Assembly (NCBI GenBank): GCA_902362875.1
Contig: CABIYF010000008.1
Location: 72,429-111,565, forward strand
Reading direction: 5' to 3'
Source of the DNA: Eubacteriaceae bacterium
GTDB taxonomy: Bacteria; Bacillota; Clostridia; Lachnospirales; Lachnospiraceae
DNA: 39,137 nucleotides
A program made the position numbers and the translations under genes. The notes beneath the pieces are model-generated. The model searched no databases. It worked only from the letters and a program-made list of their open reading frames with translations, and had not been told where the DNA came from. This document shows, piece after piece, positions 1 to 6,043 of the stretch. How positions within the stretch are numbered: the first letter of the stretch is position 1; every line of letters begins with the position of its first letter.

Positions 1-817
1 CTGCCCCAGAGGAAATTCCAACTAAGATTCCTTCTTCAACCGCGATCACCTTTCCATAATCAAAAGCATCTTCATTTTCCACAGGAATAATTTCATCATA
101 AATGTCTGTGTTTAATACTTCTGGTACAAATCCGGCTCCGATTCCCTGAATCTTGTGTGGTCCTGCCTGGCCTCTTGAGAGCATTGGGGAGGTTGCTGGT
201 TCGACTGCAATGACCTGCACGTCTTCTTTCTTTGATTTTAAATACTCTCCAACTCCTGTTACCGTTCCTCCTGTTCCGACTCCTGCGATGAAGATATCAA
301 CATCTCCGTCTGTGTCTTCCCAGATTTCTGGTCCTGTTGTCAGGCGGTGGACTTTTGGGTTGGATGGGTTGATGAACTGTCCCGCGATGAAGGAGTCCTC
401 GATCTCTTCTGCCAGTTCTTCTGCTTTAGCGATCGCTCCTTTCATTCCCAATGCACCATCTGTCAGAACGATTTCTGCTCCATATGCTTTTAACAGATTT
501 CTTCGTTCCACACTCATTGTCTCTGGCATTGTAAGGATGACTCTGTATCCTTTGGATGCTCCGATTGCTGCAAGACCGATTCCTGTGTTTCCTGATGTTG
601 GTTCAATGATCACTGATCCTTCTTTTAATTTTCCTGCTTCTTCTGCATCTGTGATCATCTGATATGCAATACGGTCTTTTGCACTTCCTGCTGGATTGTA
701 GCCATCTAGTTTTACTAATAATCTTGCCTGTAGTTTAAATCTCTTCTCTACATTTTCAATTTCTACGAGTGGTGTTCTTCCGATTAGTTCTGTGACATTT
801 TTATATATATTTGACAT
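1..817 (-). CDS. cysK: Cysteine synthase (O-acetylserine sulfhydrylase), 3' end outside window
   Basis: A PLP enzyme that makes cysteine from O-acetylserine and sulfide in the cytoplasm. Reading down from ATG at 817, 272 codons are visible and the C-terminus runs off the window. The family landmarks are present: the PLP lysine in NPAGSAKDRI (Lys47), the substrate loop PTSGNTG (about 73-79) and the phosphate-binding GTGGT (181-185). The start is supported by an AGAAGGAGA ribosome site. It has its own promoter and follows an Rrf2 regulator, whose terminator separates the two. In Bacillus the Rrf2 protein CymR controls cysteine genes and pairs with CysK, so a regulatory link is plausible but inferred. 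Cystathionine beta-synthase-like paralogues are the only serious alternative. Confidence 0.93.
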   Translation of the reverse strand, partial: MSNIYKNVTELIGRTPLVEIENVEKRFKLQARLLVKLDGYNPAGSAKDRIAYQMITDAEEAGKLKEGSVIIEPTSGNTGIGLAAIGASKGYRVILTMPETMSVERRNLLKAYGAEIVLTDGALGMKGAIAKAEELAEEIEDSFIAGQFINPSNPKVHRLTTGPEIWEDTDGDVDIFIAGVGTGGTVTGVGEYLKSKKEDVQVIAVEPATSPMLSRGQAGPHKIQGIGAGFVPEVLNTDIYDEIIPVENEDAFDYGKVIAVEEGILVGISSGA

Positions 818-873
818 TGTTTTTCTCCTTCTATTTTTATTTCATATATTTCCTATCTTTTTAATATGTTATT

Positions 874-901
874 AGTATAACAGATTCTAAAATATTGTCA
901 A
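874..901 (-). promoter_or_regulatory. Sigma-A type promoter for cysK
   Basis: On the minus strand TTGACA (901-896) is followed after 16 bases by TATACT (879-874), preceded by TG (extended -10 style). It lies about 57 bases above the cysK start. Confidence 0.7.
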
Positions 902-962
902 TCATTTTATCCTGTATAATACTTATGACCTCTGCATCATTTTATTTTTATCGCAGCAAACA

Positions 963-993
963 AGAAAAAGACCATGTGATCCTTAGATCACAT
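963..993 (-). terminator. Intrinsic terminator of the Rrf2 gene, containing its stop codon
   Basis: A perfect 8-bp stem ATGTGATC/GATCACAT (974-981 with 986-993) with a four-base loop, followed on the minus strand by GGTCTTTTTCTT. The TAA stop codon of the Rrf2 gene (985-983) lies in the loop, so coding sequence forms half of the terminator. Confidence 0.75.
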
Positions 994-1420
994 AGTCATT
1001 TCCACCTTTGATTCTTGCTTTATTTACGATGTCTTCCAGTGTAATTCCACTTAGATATTCTTCAATTACCTGTCCTAATCCTTCCCAGATTTCAATCGTT
1101 GGGCATTCATGGTAACGATCGCATTGATTTACATCATCATCAAGACACGCTACTGGCTGTAAGCTTCCTTCCGTTATCTTTAAGATCTCATAAATCGTAT
1201 AATCCTTTGGATCTCTTGAAAGCTGGTATCCTCCCTTTGGCCCTCGAAGGCTCTTTAAGTATCCTCTGATACTTAACTGTCTTACAATCTGTTCTAAATA
1301 TTTTACGGATATCTCCTGTCTTCTTGATATGTCTTTTAATGCGATCCAGTCACCTGTATGATGCATTGCAAGATCATACATTAAACGGACTGCATATCTT
1401 CCCTTTGTTGAAATTTTCAT
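983..1420 (-). CDS. Rrf2-family transcriptional regulator, likely Fe-S binding
   Basis: A 145-aa winged-helix regulator with the classic Rrf2 opening MKISTKGRYAVRLMYDLA and the helix segment SVKYLEQIVRQL...LRGPKGGY. Three cysteines at about 92, 100 and 106 lie where IscR binds its [2Fe-2S] cluster, although the first spacing is seven residues rather than IscR's five. B. subtilis CymR lacks these cysteines. The ribosome site GGAG sits 10 bases before ATG at 1420. It follows the lipoprotein gene by 24 bases and precedes cysK, so it may sense Fe-S or cysteine status for cysK; that target is inferred from position only. Confidence 0.88.
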   Translation of the reverse strand: MKISTKGRYAVRLMYDLAMHHTGDWIALKDISRRQEISVKYLEQIVRQLSIRGYLKSLRGPKGGYQLSRDPKDYTIYEILKITEGSLQPVACLDDDVNQCDRYHECPTIEIWEGLGQVIEEYLSGITLEDIVNKARIKGGNDYVI

Positions 1421-1444
1421 AAATTGTCTACTCCATTTTCTTAA

Positions 1445-2077
1445 TTATTCTTTGACATCCAGCAGCTGTACCGCTGTCTTTAAGCTGCGAACATCCTGTG
1501 CCTCGTCAAATGTTAGTTTGTTATCTGTTGTCAGAAGTACGATATAGTGTCCATCCTGACGATAAATCTGTTGGTAACCATAGCTGTATTGTATGTATTT
1601 TTCACTGCTATAAGTATCTCTTGTAGAATCTTCTACATAATAGAACTTCCCATCGATATAGGAGACATATTGAAGAATCGCATCTCCCTCTGTGGTAAAC
1701 TGGCAGATGATAATTGCAGAATTTTTCTTACGTTCGATCTTACTCTTTAAAAACTGATTCCACAGCTTCTTGCTTTTCTTATCAAAGGCTTCTTGTTCGA
1801 TTGTCACCATTCCCTGATATTTTGCTTGTTCGGCTGTCAGGTCTTTTGGATATTTTGCGAGAAGATCTTTGATCTCATCATATTTTGAAAGTATTTTTAT
1901 ATCAATTTTCTTCTCTTTTTTGCTTTTCTTTTCCTGTGCAGTTGTGGTTTTCTTTTCCTGTGCAGTAGTCGTTTTCGCTTCTTTCGTCTCTTTTGCTGAC
2001 TTCCCGCATCCAGACAATGAAACTGCTGCCATAAGTATCATCACACTCATTCCAGCCACCATGATTTTTCTTCTCAT
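1445..2077 (-). CDS. Predicted lipoprotein, DUF4362-like C-terminal region
   Basis: A 210-aa protein with a lipoprotein signal: basic MRRK, a hydrophobic stretch and lipobox LSGC with lipidated Cys24. A charged Lys/Thr/Glu spacer (about 25-60) contains a tandem repeat TTTAQEKK and tethers a folded domain. The segment QFTTEGDAILQYVSYIDGKFY resembles the TTEGDP...YDGK signature I associate with DUF4362 proteins, but I could not test this. Function unknown; it should face the outside of the membrane. It heads a possible lipoprotein-rrf2 transcription unit driven by the 2152-2124 promoter. Confidence 0.75.
   Translation of the reverse strand: MRRKIMVAGMSVMILMAAVSLSGCGKSAKETKEAKTTTAQEKKTTTAQEKKSKKEKKIDIKILSKYDEIKDLLAKYPKDLTAEQAKYQGMVTIEQEAFDKKSKKLWNQFLKSKIERKKNSAIIICQFTTEGDAILQYVSYIDGKFYYVEDSTRDTYSSEKYIQYSYGYQQIYRQDGHYIVLLTTDNKLTFDEAQDVRSLKTAVQLLDVKE
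1924..1971 (-). repeat. Two-copy 24-bp tandem repeat in the lipoprotein spacer
   Basis: Two 24-bp units (1924-1947 and 1948-1971), each containing TTTTCTTTTCCTGTGCAGT on the plus strand, encode consecutive TTTAQEKK units in frame. Copy-number change would alter spacer length without a frameshift. Confidence 0.8.
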
Positions 2078-2123
2078 CCGACTTACCCTCCTATAATTTC
2101 CCTATTTCATATCGCTTTAGTAT

Positions 2124-2152
2124 ATAATACTTGTTTTTCTCTCTATTGTCAA
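2124..2152 (-). promoter_or_regulatory. Promoter for the lipoprotein gene
   Basis: TTGACA (2152-2147), a 17-base spacer and TATTAT (2129-2124) on the minus strand. Its -35 box overlaps that of the divergent NUDIX promoter. Confidence 0.65.
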
Positions 2153-2174
2153 TCTTGTCATGATGTTTTACAAT
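2146..2174 (+). promoter_or_regulatory. Promoter for the NUDIX gene
   Basis: TTGTCA (2146-2151), a 17-base spacer and TACAAT (2169-2174), 24 bases before the start codon. The start region of the message would be very short. Confidence 0.6.
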
Positions 2175-2198
2175 GGAAACATATAGGAGGTAGAACCC

Positions 2199-2813
2199 AT
2201 GAGTAAAATAAATAAGATTACACCTTTAACGCATGTAAAATTTCTAAATCTTTATGAATTAGAAGCTGAAAATAAATTCGGAGACACACATCCATACTAT
2301 GTTGCCAGCCGAAAAGATGAGGAAACAATGATGGCTGCCACAAAAAAAGTCATTCCAGACGGAGTTGTGATTTATAGTCTGTTTGGCGAAAAAGCTGATA
2401 AACTCATCATGGTGAAACAGTTCCGTTACCCTTTAAACGATTATACATATGAACTACCGGCAGGTCTCATTGATCCGGGGGAATCTGTGAAAGAAACTGC
2501 AATCCGTGAGATGATGGAAGAAACAGGACTTACTTTCACTCCTGCCACATTCGATGACTTCTTAAGCCGTCCTCATTTTTCTTCTGCCGGAATGACAGAT
2601 GAAACTAATTGTACAGTTTATGGAATTTCTACTGGAATGCCAAATCTTGACCATTTAGAACCAAATGAAGATTTATCCGTTGAATTAGTAGATAAAAATG
2701 AAGCAAAGCGTATTTTAAGAGAAGAAAATCTTTCTGTAAAGGCATACTATCTGTTGTTACACTTTATACAAAGTGATCCTTCCGATCCTTTCGCATTTTT
2801 GAAACTAGACTAA
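2199..2813 (+). CDS. NUDIX hydrolase, ADP-ribose pyrophosphatase-like
   Basis: A 204-aa cytoplasmic pyrophosphohydrolase. The complete Nudix box runs from Gly89 (GLIDPGE) through REMMEETGL at about 103-111, matching G-x5-E-x7-RE-U-x-EE-x-GU; its glutamates bind the catalytic metal. The upstream segment MVKQFRYPLNDYTYELPAG is typical of ADP-ribose/NDP-sugar pyrophosphatases, so ADP-ribose is the likely substrate, though specificity cannot be read from sequence. ATAGGAGGT lies just before ATG at 2199. It is transcribed alone, away from the lipoprotein gene. Confidence 0.88.
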   Translation: MSKINKITPLTHVKFLNLYELEAENKFGDTHPYYVASRKDEETMMAATKKVIPDGVVIYSLFGEKADKLIMVKQFRYPLNDYTYELPAGLIDPGESVKETAIREMMEETGLTFTPATFDDFLSRPHFSSAGMTDETNCTVYGISTGMPNLDHLEPNEDLSVELVDKNEAKRILREENLSVKAYYLLLHFIQSDPSDPFAFLKLD

Positions 2814-2825
2814 AAAACAATTATG

Positions 2826-2892
2826 TCTATCCCTGCGGCTCGTTACAACTTATCAGGTGTAGGTAATGCACTTTTGCTGTCACAGGGATAGA
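2826..2892. other. Unassigned structured inverted repeat after the NUDIX gene
   Basis: A perfect 10-bp inverted repeat TCTATCCCTG/CAGGGATAGA (2826-2835 with 2883-2892) encloses 47 bases that can pair further (GTTAC with GTAAT allowing G-U). A second outer pairing AATTAT...ATAATT surrounds it. No strong U-tract follows the stem directly, so a plain terminator is uncertain. It lies between the NUDIX stop and the tRNA promoter and may be a terminator or a small RNA. Confidence 0.4.
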
Positions 2893-2922
2893 TACAATCC
2901 ATATAATTTTTTGCAAAAATCA

Positions 2923-2951
2923 TTGACATTATAATTAAGAAATGATAATAT
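2923..2951 (+). promoter_or_regulatory. Promoter for tRNA-Leu
   Basis: Consensus TTGACA (2923-2928), 17 bases, then TAATAT (2946-2951), ending 24 bases before the tRNA. Confidence 0.65.
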
Positions 2952-2975
2952 ATTTTAGGTCGAACAATTGAATCA

Positions 2976-3059
2976 GCCGATGTGTCGGAACTGGCAGACG
3001 AGACAGACTCAAAATCTGTTGTTCTTATGGACGTGTGGGTTCGAGTCCCACCATCGGCA
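2976..3059 (+). tRNA. tRNA-Leu (anticodon CAA)
   Basis: An 84-base class II tRNA. The acceptor stem GCCGATG (2976-2982) pairs with CATCGGC (3052-3058), with discriminator A at 3059. The anticodon arm ACAGA-CTCAAAA-TCTGT places CAA at the anticodon, reading UUG. A long variable arm and the T-arm GTGGGTTCGAGTCCCAC are present. CCA is not encoded. It is a single-gene unit with its own promoter and terminator. Confidence 0.96.
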
Positions 3060-3064
3060 TTTAG

Positions 3065-3100
3065 AAAGAATCTCTGAGAAGAGGTTCTTTTATTTTTTTA
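3065..3100 (+). terminator. Intrinsic terminator after tRNA-Leu
   Basis: A 10-bp stem AAAGAATCTC/GAGGTTCTTT (3065-3074 with 3081-3090, one G-U pair) with a six-base loop and then a T-rich tail. Confidence 0.85.
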
Positions 3101-3180
3101 CAAGAAAGTCATATTTTCATTTTACCTTGCATATTTATATAATATAACAATTTATTTTTATATTTCAGGAGGTACATAAT

Positions 3181-3492
3181 ATGATTAAAAAGCTCAAAAA
3201 ATACTCTCTTCTTGCCTTTTGTGCAATGATTGCTGGTGGTTACATAATTTCTGTACAAGCTCCATTTTCTCATACAGAGTCTGCAATTCATCTGATGGCT
3301 GATGAAGGCGGTTCTGATGACGGAAATGATGGAAACGATGACAATAACGGCAACAATAACAATAATGATAACAATAATAATGGAGACAATAATCAGGGTT
3401 CTTCTATCTTTGGCAACGGTGAGGGTGATGGTCCACATTATACCGATGACAATGGCACTATTACTATCGACGACGATGAAACTCCTTTATAA
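3181..3492 (+). CDS. Small secreted Asn/Asp/Gly-rich protein of unknown function
   Basis: A 103-aa protein starting at an ATG preceded by CAGGAGGTACATAAT. Residues 1-27 form a signal peptide (MIKKLKK, a hydrophobic core, then SVQA). Residues 42-75 are low complexity (Gly/Asp/Asn runs), with an acidic tail ending in TITIDDDETPL. There is no cell-wall sorting motif. I recognise no family; a secreted disordered or calcium-binding peptide is conceivable but unproven. A terminator follows, so it is monocistronic. Overlapping frames on both strands arise from the same simple repeat and lack ribosome sites. Confidence 0.65.
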   Translation: MIKKLKKYSLLAFCAMIAGGYIISVQAPFSHTESAIHLMADEGGSDDGNDGNDDNNGNNNNNDNNNNGDNNQGSSIFGNGEGDGPHYTDDNGTITIDDDETPL

Positions 3493-3523
3493 AATTAATT
3501 TCAAATCCGAAATCAATTTCATC

Positions 3524-3569
3524 AAAAAAGGAAAGCAGTTCTATTTTCATGAATTGCTTTCCTTTTTTT
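3524..3569. terminator. Bidirectional intrinsic terminator
   Basis: An 18-bp stem (3524-3541 with 3551-3568, one G-U pair) whose ends are A-run and T-run, so it works on both strands. It separates the Asn-rich peptide gene (plus) from the BFD-like gene (minus). Confidence 0.88.
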
Positions 3570-3572
3570 AAT

Positions 3573-3743
3573 TTACAAACTTTGTATCAATTCTTCAATC
3601 TCATCCAGACAAGCTCCACAGACAGTTCCTGCTCCTGTCACTTCTTTGATTGCTTCAACCGTCTTGGCTCCTTCTTCGTATGCATCCATAATCTGTCCTG
3701 CTGTGATATCAAGGCACGGACAGATAATCTGATCTCGATCCAT
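3573..3743 (-). CDS. BFD-like [2Fe-2S]-binding protein, 56 aa
   Basis: A short protein reading MDRDQIICPCLDITAG through TGAGTVCGACLDEIEELI. The four cysteines, C8-x-C10 and C42-xx-C45, match the bacterioferritin-associated ferredoxin (BFD) [2Fe-2S] domain also found in NifU and nitrite reductases. The start at 3743 follows a GGAGGTG ribosome site. As a stand-alone domain it probably carries electrons or cluster iron; its partner is unknown. It is 47 bases downstream of the AI-2E-type transporter gene and may share its transcript. No bacterioferritin gene is nearby. Confidence 0.85.
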   Translation of the reverse strand: MDRDQIICPCLDITAGQIMDAYEEGAKTVEAIKEVTGAGTVCGACLDEIEELIQSL

Positions 3744-3790
3744 ATGACACCTCCATAATTTTTATTATAGAGATATTATGTACAGTTTTA

Positions 3791-4918
3791 TCAAGGTATA
3801 TCCACGTTCTTTTTCTTAATCTGCTTGTTCACAACTTCTGAAAACAACTGATACAATACAGAACAAAACGGAATACTAAATAACATTCCAGGAATTCCTG
3901 CAATATTTCCACCGATCGTTACTGCAACAAGAACCCATATTGCCGGCAGTCCAACAGAATTTCCTACCACATGTGGGTAGATCACATTTCCTTCAAACTG
4001 TTGTACAACGACAAACATGATAATAAATATGATTGCCTGTTTCCAGTCTACCATCAAGATCAATAACACTCCAACCCAGCATCCAATAAATCCACCAATG
4101 ATCGGTATCAATGACATCACCGCAATAAATACCGCAATCAACACAGCATATGGAAGTCCCAGCAGTTTCATAGATGCAAAGATCAGACTTCCAAGAATCA
4201 CCGCTTCTAAGCACTGCCCGGAAAGGAAACTTGAAAATGCATTATTTGATAATCTTCCAACTCTTACGATATATTTTGCAACTCTTTCTGGCAGAAACGC
4301 TGCTAACACTTTTCTTACCTGCACAGATAATTTTTCTTTCTGCAACAAAGCATTCAATGCAAAGACAAATCCTAATACAAAACTTACAACAACTTGTACT
4401 GCATTTGAAATTACACTCACTGTGGAATTGAGCATGTTTGTAGCACTATCCTGCAAAAATGCTATCAATTCTCCGCTTACTTTATCCCAGTCAAAGCTAA
4501 GCTGGTTTACATATTTATGTACCATCGGTTTATTAATAGAATAATGCTCCAAAAATTCCTGAATCTCTTTCACATACCCCGGAATATTGTTTGATAATTT
4601 AAAAATCGTATCAACCAGTTCTGGAATGATCAGTCCAGATACCAGTATGATCACGCCAATGATACATAACAATGCTACGATCAAGCTTAATCCACGTTTT
4701 CCTTTTTTTATTTTCTGAAACACATGTGTTTCAAAGAAGCGCATGGGAACATTAATGATAAATGCAAGGCAGCTTCCTAAAATAAATGGAAATGCTACAG
4801 AACTTGCATAGGATAATCCCGCAAATACAATCTGTAAATTGCTTAACACCAAATATAAGATGATCCCAAAGGCCACTAAGATAAATGGTGTCTTGTCATT
4901 TTCTTTAAAAAATTTCAA
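3791..4918 (-). CDS. AI-2E family (PerM/YtvI-like) membrane protein, TTG start
   Basis: A 375-aa polytopic membrane protein, beginning MKFFKENDKTPFILVAFGII. Hydrophobic segments at about 12-60, 67-95, 150-170 and several between 210 and 360, and the segment GLPYAVLIAVFIAVMSLIPIIG with a late PHVVGNSVGLPAIWVL, are typical of the family. Members include exporters and Na+/H+ antiporters, so the substrate cannot be assigned. I chose TTG at 4918 because AAAAAGGAG lies eight bases upstream and because a longer ATG frame would run back through the 6S RNA terminator and 6S RNA itself. It is followed by the BFD-like gene. Confidence 0.85.
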   Translation of the reverse strand: MKFFKENDKTPFILVAFGIILYLVLSNLQIVFAGLSYASSVAFPFILGSCLAFIINVPMRFFETHVFQKIKKGKRGLSLIVALLCIIGVIILVSGLIIPELVDTIFKLSNNIPGYVKEIQEFLEHYSINKPMVHKYVNQLSFDWDKVSGELIAFLQDSATNMLNSTVSVISNAVQVVVSFVLGFVFALNALLQKEKLSVQVRKVLAAFLPERVAKYIVRVGRLSNNAFSSFLSGQCLEAVILGSLIFASMKLLGLPYAVLIAVFIAVMSLIPIIGGFIGCWVGVLLILMVDWKQAIIFIIMFVVVQQFEGNVIYPHVVGNSVGLPAIWVLVAVTIGGNIAGIPGMLFSIPFCSVLYQLFSEVVNKQIKKKNVDIP

Positions 4919-4961
4919 ATCTTTTATCTCCTTTTTATTTTGCAGTTTTTCTGACTGCAAA

Positions 4962-4994
4962 TTTTTAAAAGGGACTGTTAAAACTAACAGTCCC
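4962..4994 (-). terminator. Terminator at the 3' end of the 6S-like RNA
   Basis: A perfect 10-bp stem GGGACTGTTA/TAACAGTCCC (4985-4994 with 4971-4980), then TTTT on the minus strand. It lies in front of the ribosome site of the AI-2E-family gene. Confidence 0.8.
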
Positions 4995-5203
4995 TCTTTT
5001 ATCTTTCGCATATCATATACCCGGAATGCCGGTCTTGCGATTTTGACGCCTAGCAGAGCTAGGTGGGTTTTCTCAATCAACGTTCTGCCGTCCCCCGGTA
5101 TCAGGGCTTGACATCCGGTCGATTATACGAAGTCCCATGATAAATAAATGTAGGTTCAAAATAGCAAGTTATCGTACACCCCAGGCTTCTTATCTGATTT
5201 ACA
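4967..5203 (-). ncRNA. ssrS: 6S RNA candidate (regulator of RNA polymerase)
   Basis: A 237-base transcript with a consensus promoter, a terminator, no ribosome site and a rod-like fold. Closing stem: CTTGC-T-ATTTTGA (5168-5156) with TCAAAAT-C-GCAAG (5046-5034). The open central bubble has a small hairpin CCTAGC-TCT-GCTAGG (5063-5049) on its 3' side, as in many 6S RNAs. Upper arm: AATCGAC (5124-5118) with GTTGATT (5081-5075), topped by further pairs. 6S RNA mimics an open promoter and binds sigma-A holoenzyme. The assignment rests on architecture, size and recalled clostridial 6S sequences. RNase P, SRP and tmRNA hallmarks are absent. Ends are approximate. Confidence 0.72.
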
Positions 5204-5209
5204 TTACAT

Positions 5210-5238
5210 ATTATACTGTAAGTATGTTAAGATTTCAA
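5210..5238 (-). promoter_or_regulatory. Promoter of the 6S-like RNA
   Basis: TTGAAA (5238-5233), a 17-base spacer and perfect TATAAT (5215-5210), giving a start near 5203. Confidence 0.75.
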
Positions 5239-5257
5239 GTCACAGATACATGAAATT

Positions 5258-5851
5258 CTATCCAATCTTAATATTTTTTGAAAATGGCTGAAACGGAGAT
5301 ATCTTATCATAACCACTGATATCTTCTTTCAGGTCTTTTTTAAGATATGCAAATGTGTAATCTTCACCCTTTTTTGCATACATCTTTAAAAGTCTTAATA
5401 AATAATTTTTAGACGCATCACACATGATCGTTGCCCCAATCCCATGTTCAAAATATTCAAGCGGACTCTTCTGATCAAACTTATCCCCATTATAAATCTT
5501 TCCTGCACTGACACGATCTACAAACATCTCCGCCATATACTTCTTTGGAATCTTCATTCCAACAAGCCCTGGATGTTCTCTGTCAATACTATAATCGATC
5601 CAGTATTCAAAATGATGTTTGTTACGTCCTTTGTGATGAAGCCATGCTGTAGAAATTCCTTTGTCCATTCTTTCTGCATTATTAGGACTTGCCGTTCCCT
5701 GGTAGTATTTTGCACCTACCAGAAATTCAGTTGGGGAATATTTGGACATGTCGTGCATGATTCCCTGATAATAAAGGCCTAGTTTAAAACAGCCTTTTGC
5801 CACCAGAATCTTATGTCTTGTAATTGTTTTAAAATGACCAATAAAATGCAT
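5258..5851 (-). CDS. DUF5662-like conserved protein
   Basis: A 197-aa soluble protein with clustered histidine/aspartate motifs: QGIMHDMSKYSPTEF (His33-Asp34) and AWLHHKGRNKHHFEYW (His72, His73, His79, His80). These resemble the DUF5662 proteins common in Firmicutes and suggest a metal-binding, HD-like helical fold, but no activity is known to me. A GAGGGAG ribosome site precedes ATG at 5851. The gene is transcribed toward the 6S RNA promoter, with no obvious operon partner. Confidence 0.7.
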   Translation of the reverse strand: MHFIGHFKTITRHKILVAKGCFKLGLYYQGIMHDMSKYSPTEFLVGAKYYQGTASPNNAERMDKGISTAWLHHKGRNKHHFEYWIDYSIDREHPGLVGMKIPKKYMAEMFVDRVSAGKIYNGDKFDQKSPLEYFEHGIGATIMCDASKNYLLRLLKMYAKKGEDYTFAYLKKDLKEDISGYDKISPFQPFSKNIKIG

Positions 5852-5984
5852 AATCCAATCTGCTCCCTCATGCTTCTCTCTATTATTAAGAAATTTTTTC
5901 TCTACGGATTATCATAGCAAAAACAATCTCTTTTGAAAAGTCTTAATCGAAAACTTATTGAAAAAACAATCTTATTTTCTCTCA

Positions 5985-6029
5985 AACAAAAATGATGTCA
6001 GATCATATTACTGTCTCTGACATCATTTT
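5985..6029 (-). terminator. Terminator of the gltB-gltD operon
   Basis: A 14-bp perfect stem AAAATGATGTCAGA/TCTGACATCATTTT (5989-6002 with 6016-6029) followed on the minus strand by TTTGTTTGAG, 15 bases after the gltD stop. Confidence 0.85.
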
Positions 6030-6043
6030 CGCATTTTTATAGC

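Noticed and set aside
153..662. Open frame on the plus strand opposite cysK
   Set aside because: It is the antisense shadow of a gene with intact catalytic motifs and has no ribosome site.
818..982. Cysteine T-box or SAM riboswitch ahead of cysK
   Set aside because: The leader is short and AT-rich, with no T-box sequence or kink-turn, and the only stem is the Rrf2 terminator.
3109..3438. Minus-strand frame across the Asn-rich peptide gene
   Set aside because: Its Ile/Val run is the complement of the AAT/GAT repeat; the plus-strand frame has a signal peptide and AGGAGGT.
4919..5080. Longer ATG start for the AI-2E-family protein
   Set aside because: It would translate through a perfect terminator hairpin and the 6S-like RNA; TTG at 4918 has a good ribosome site and a family-like N-terminus.
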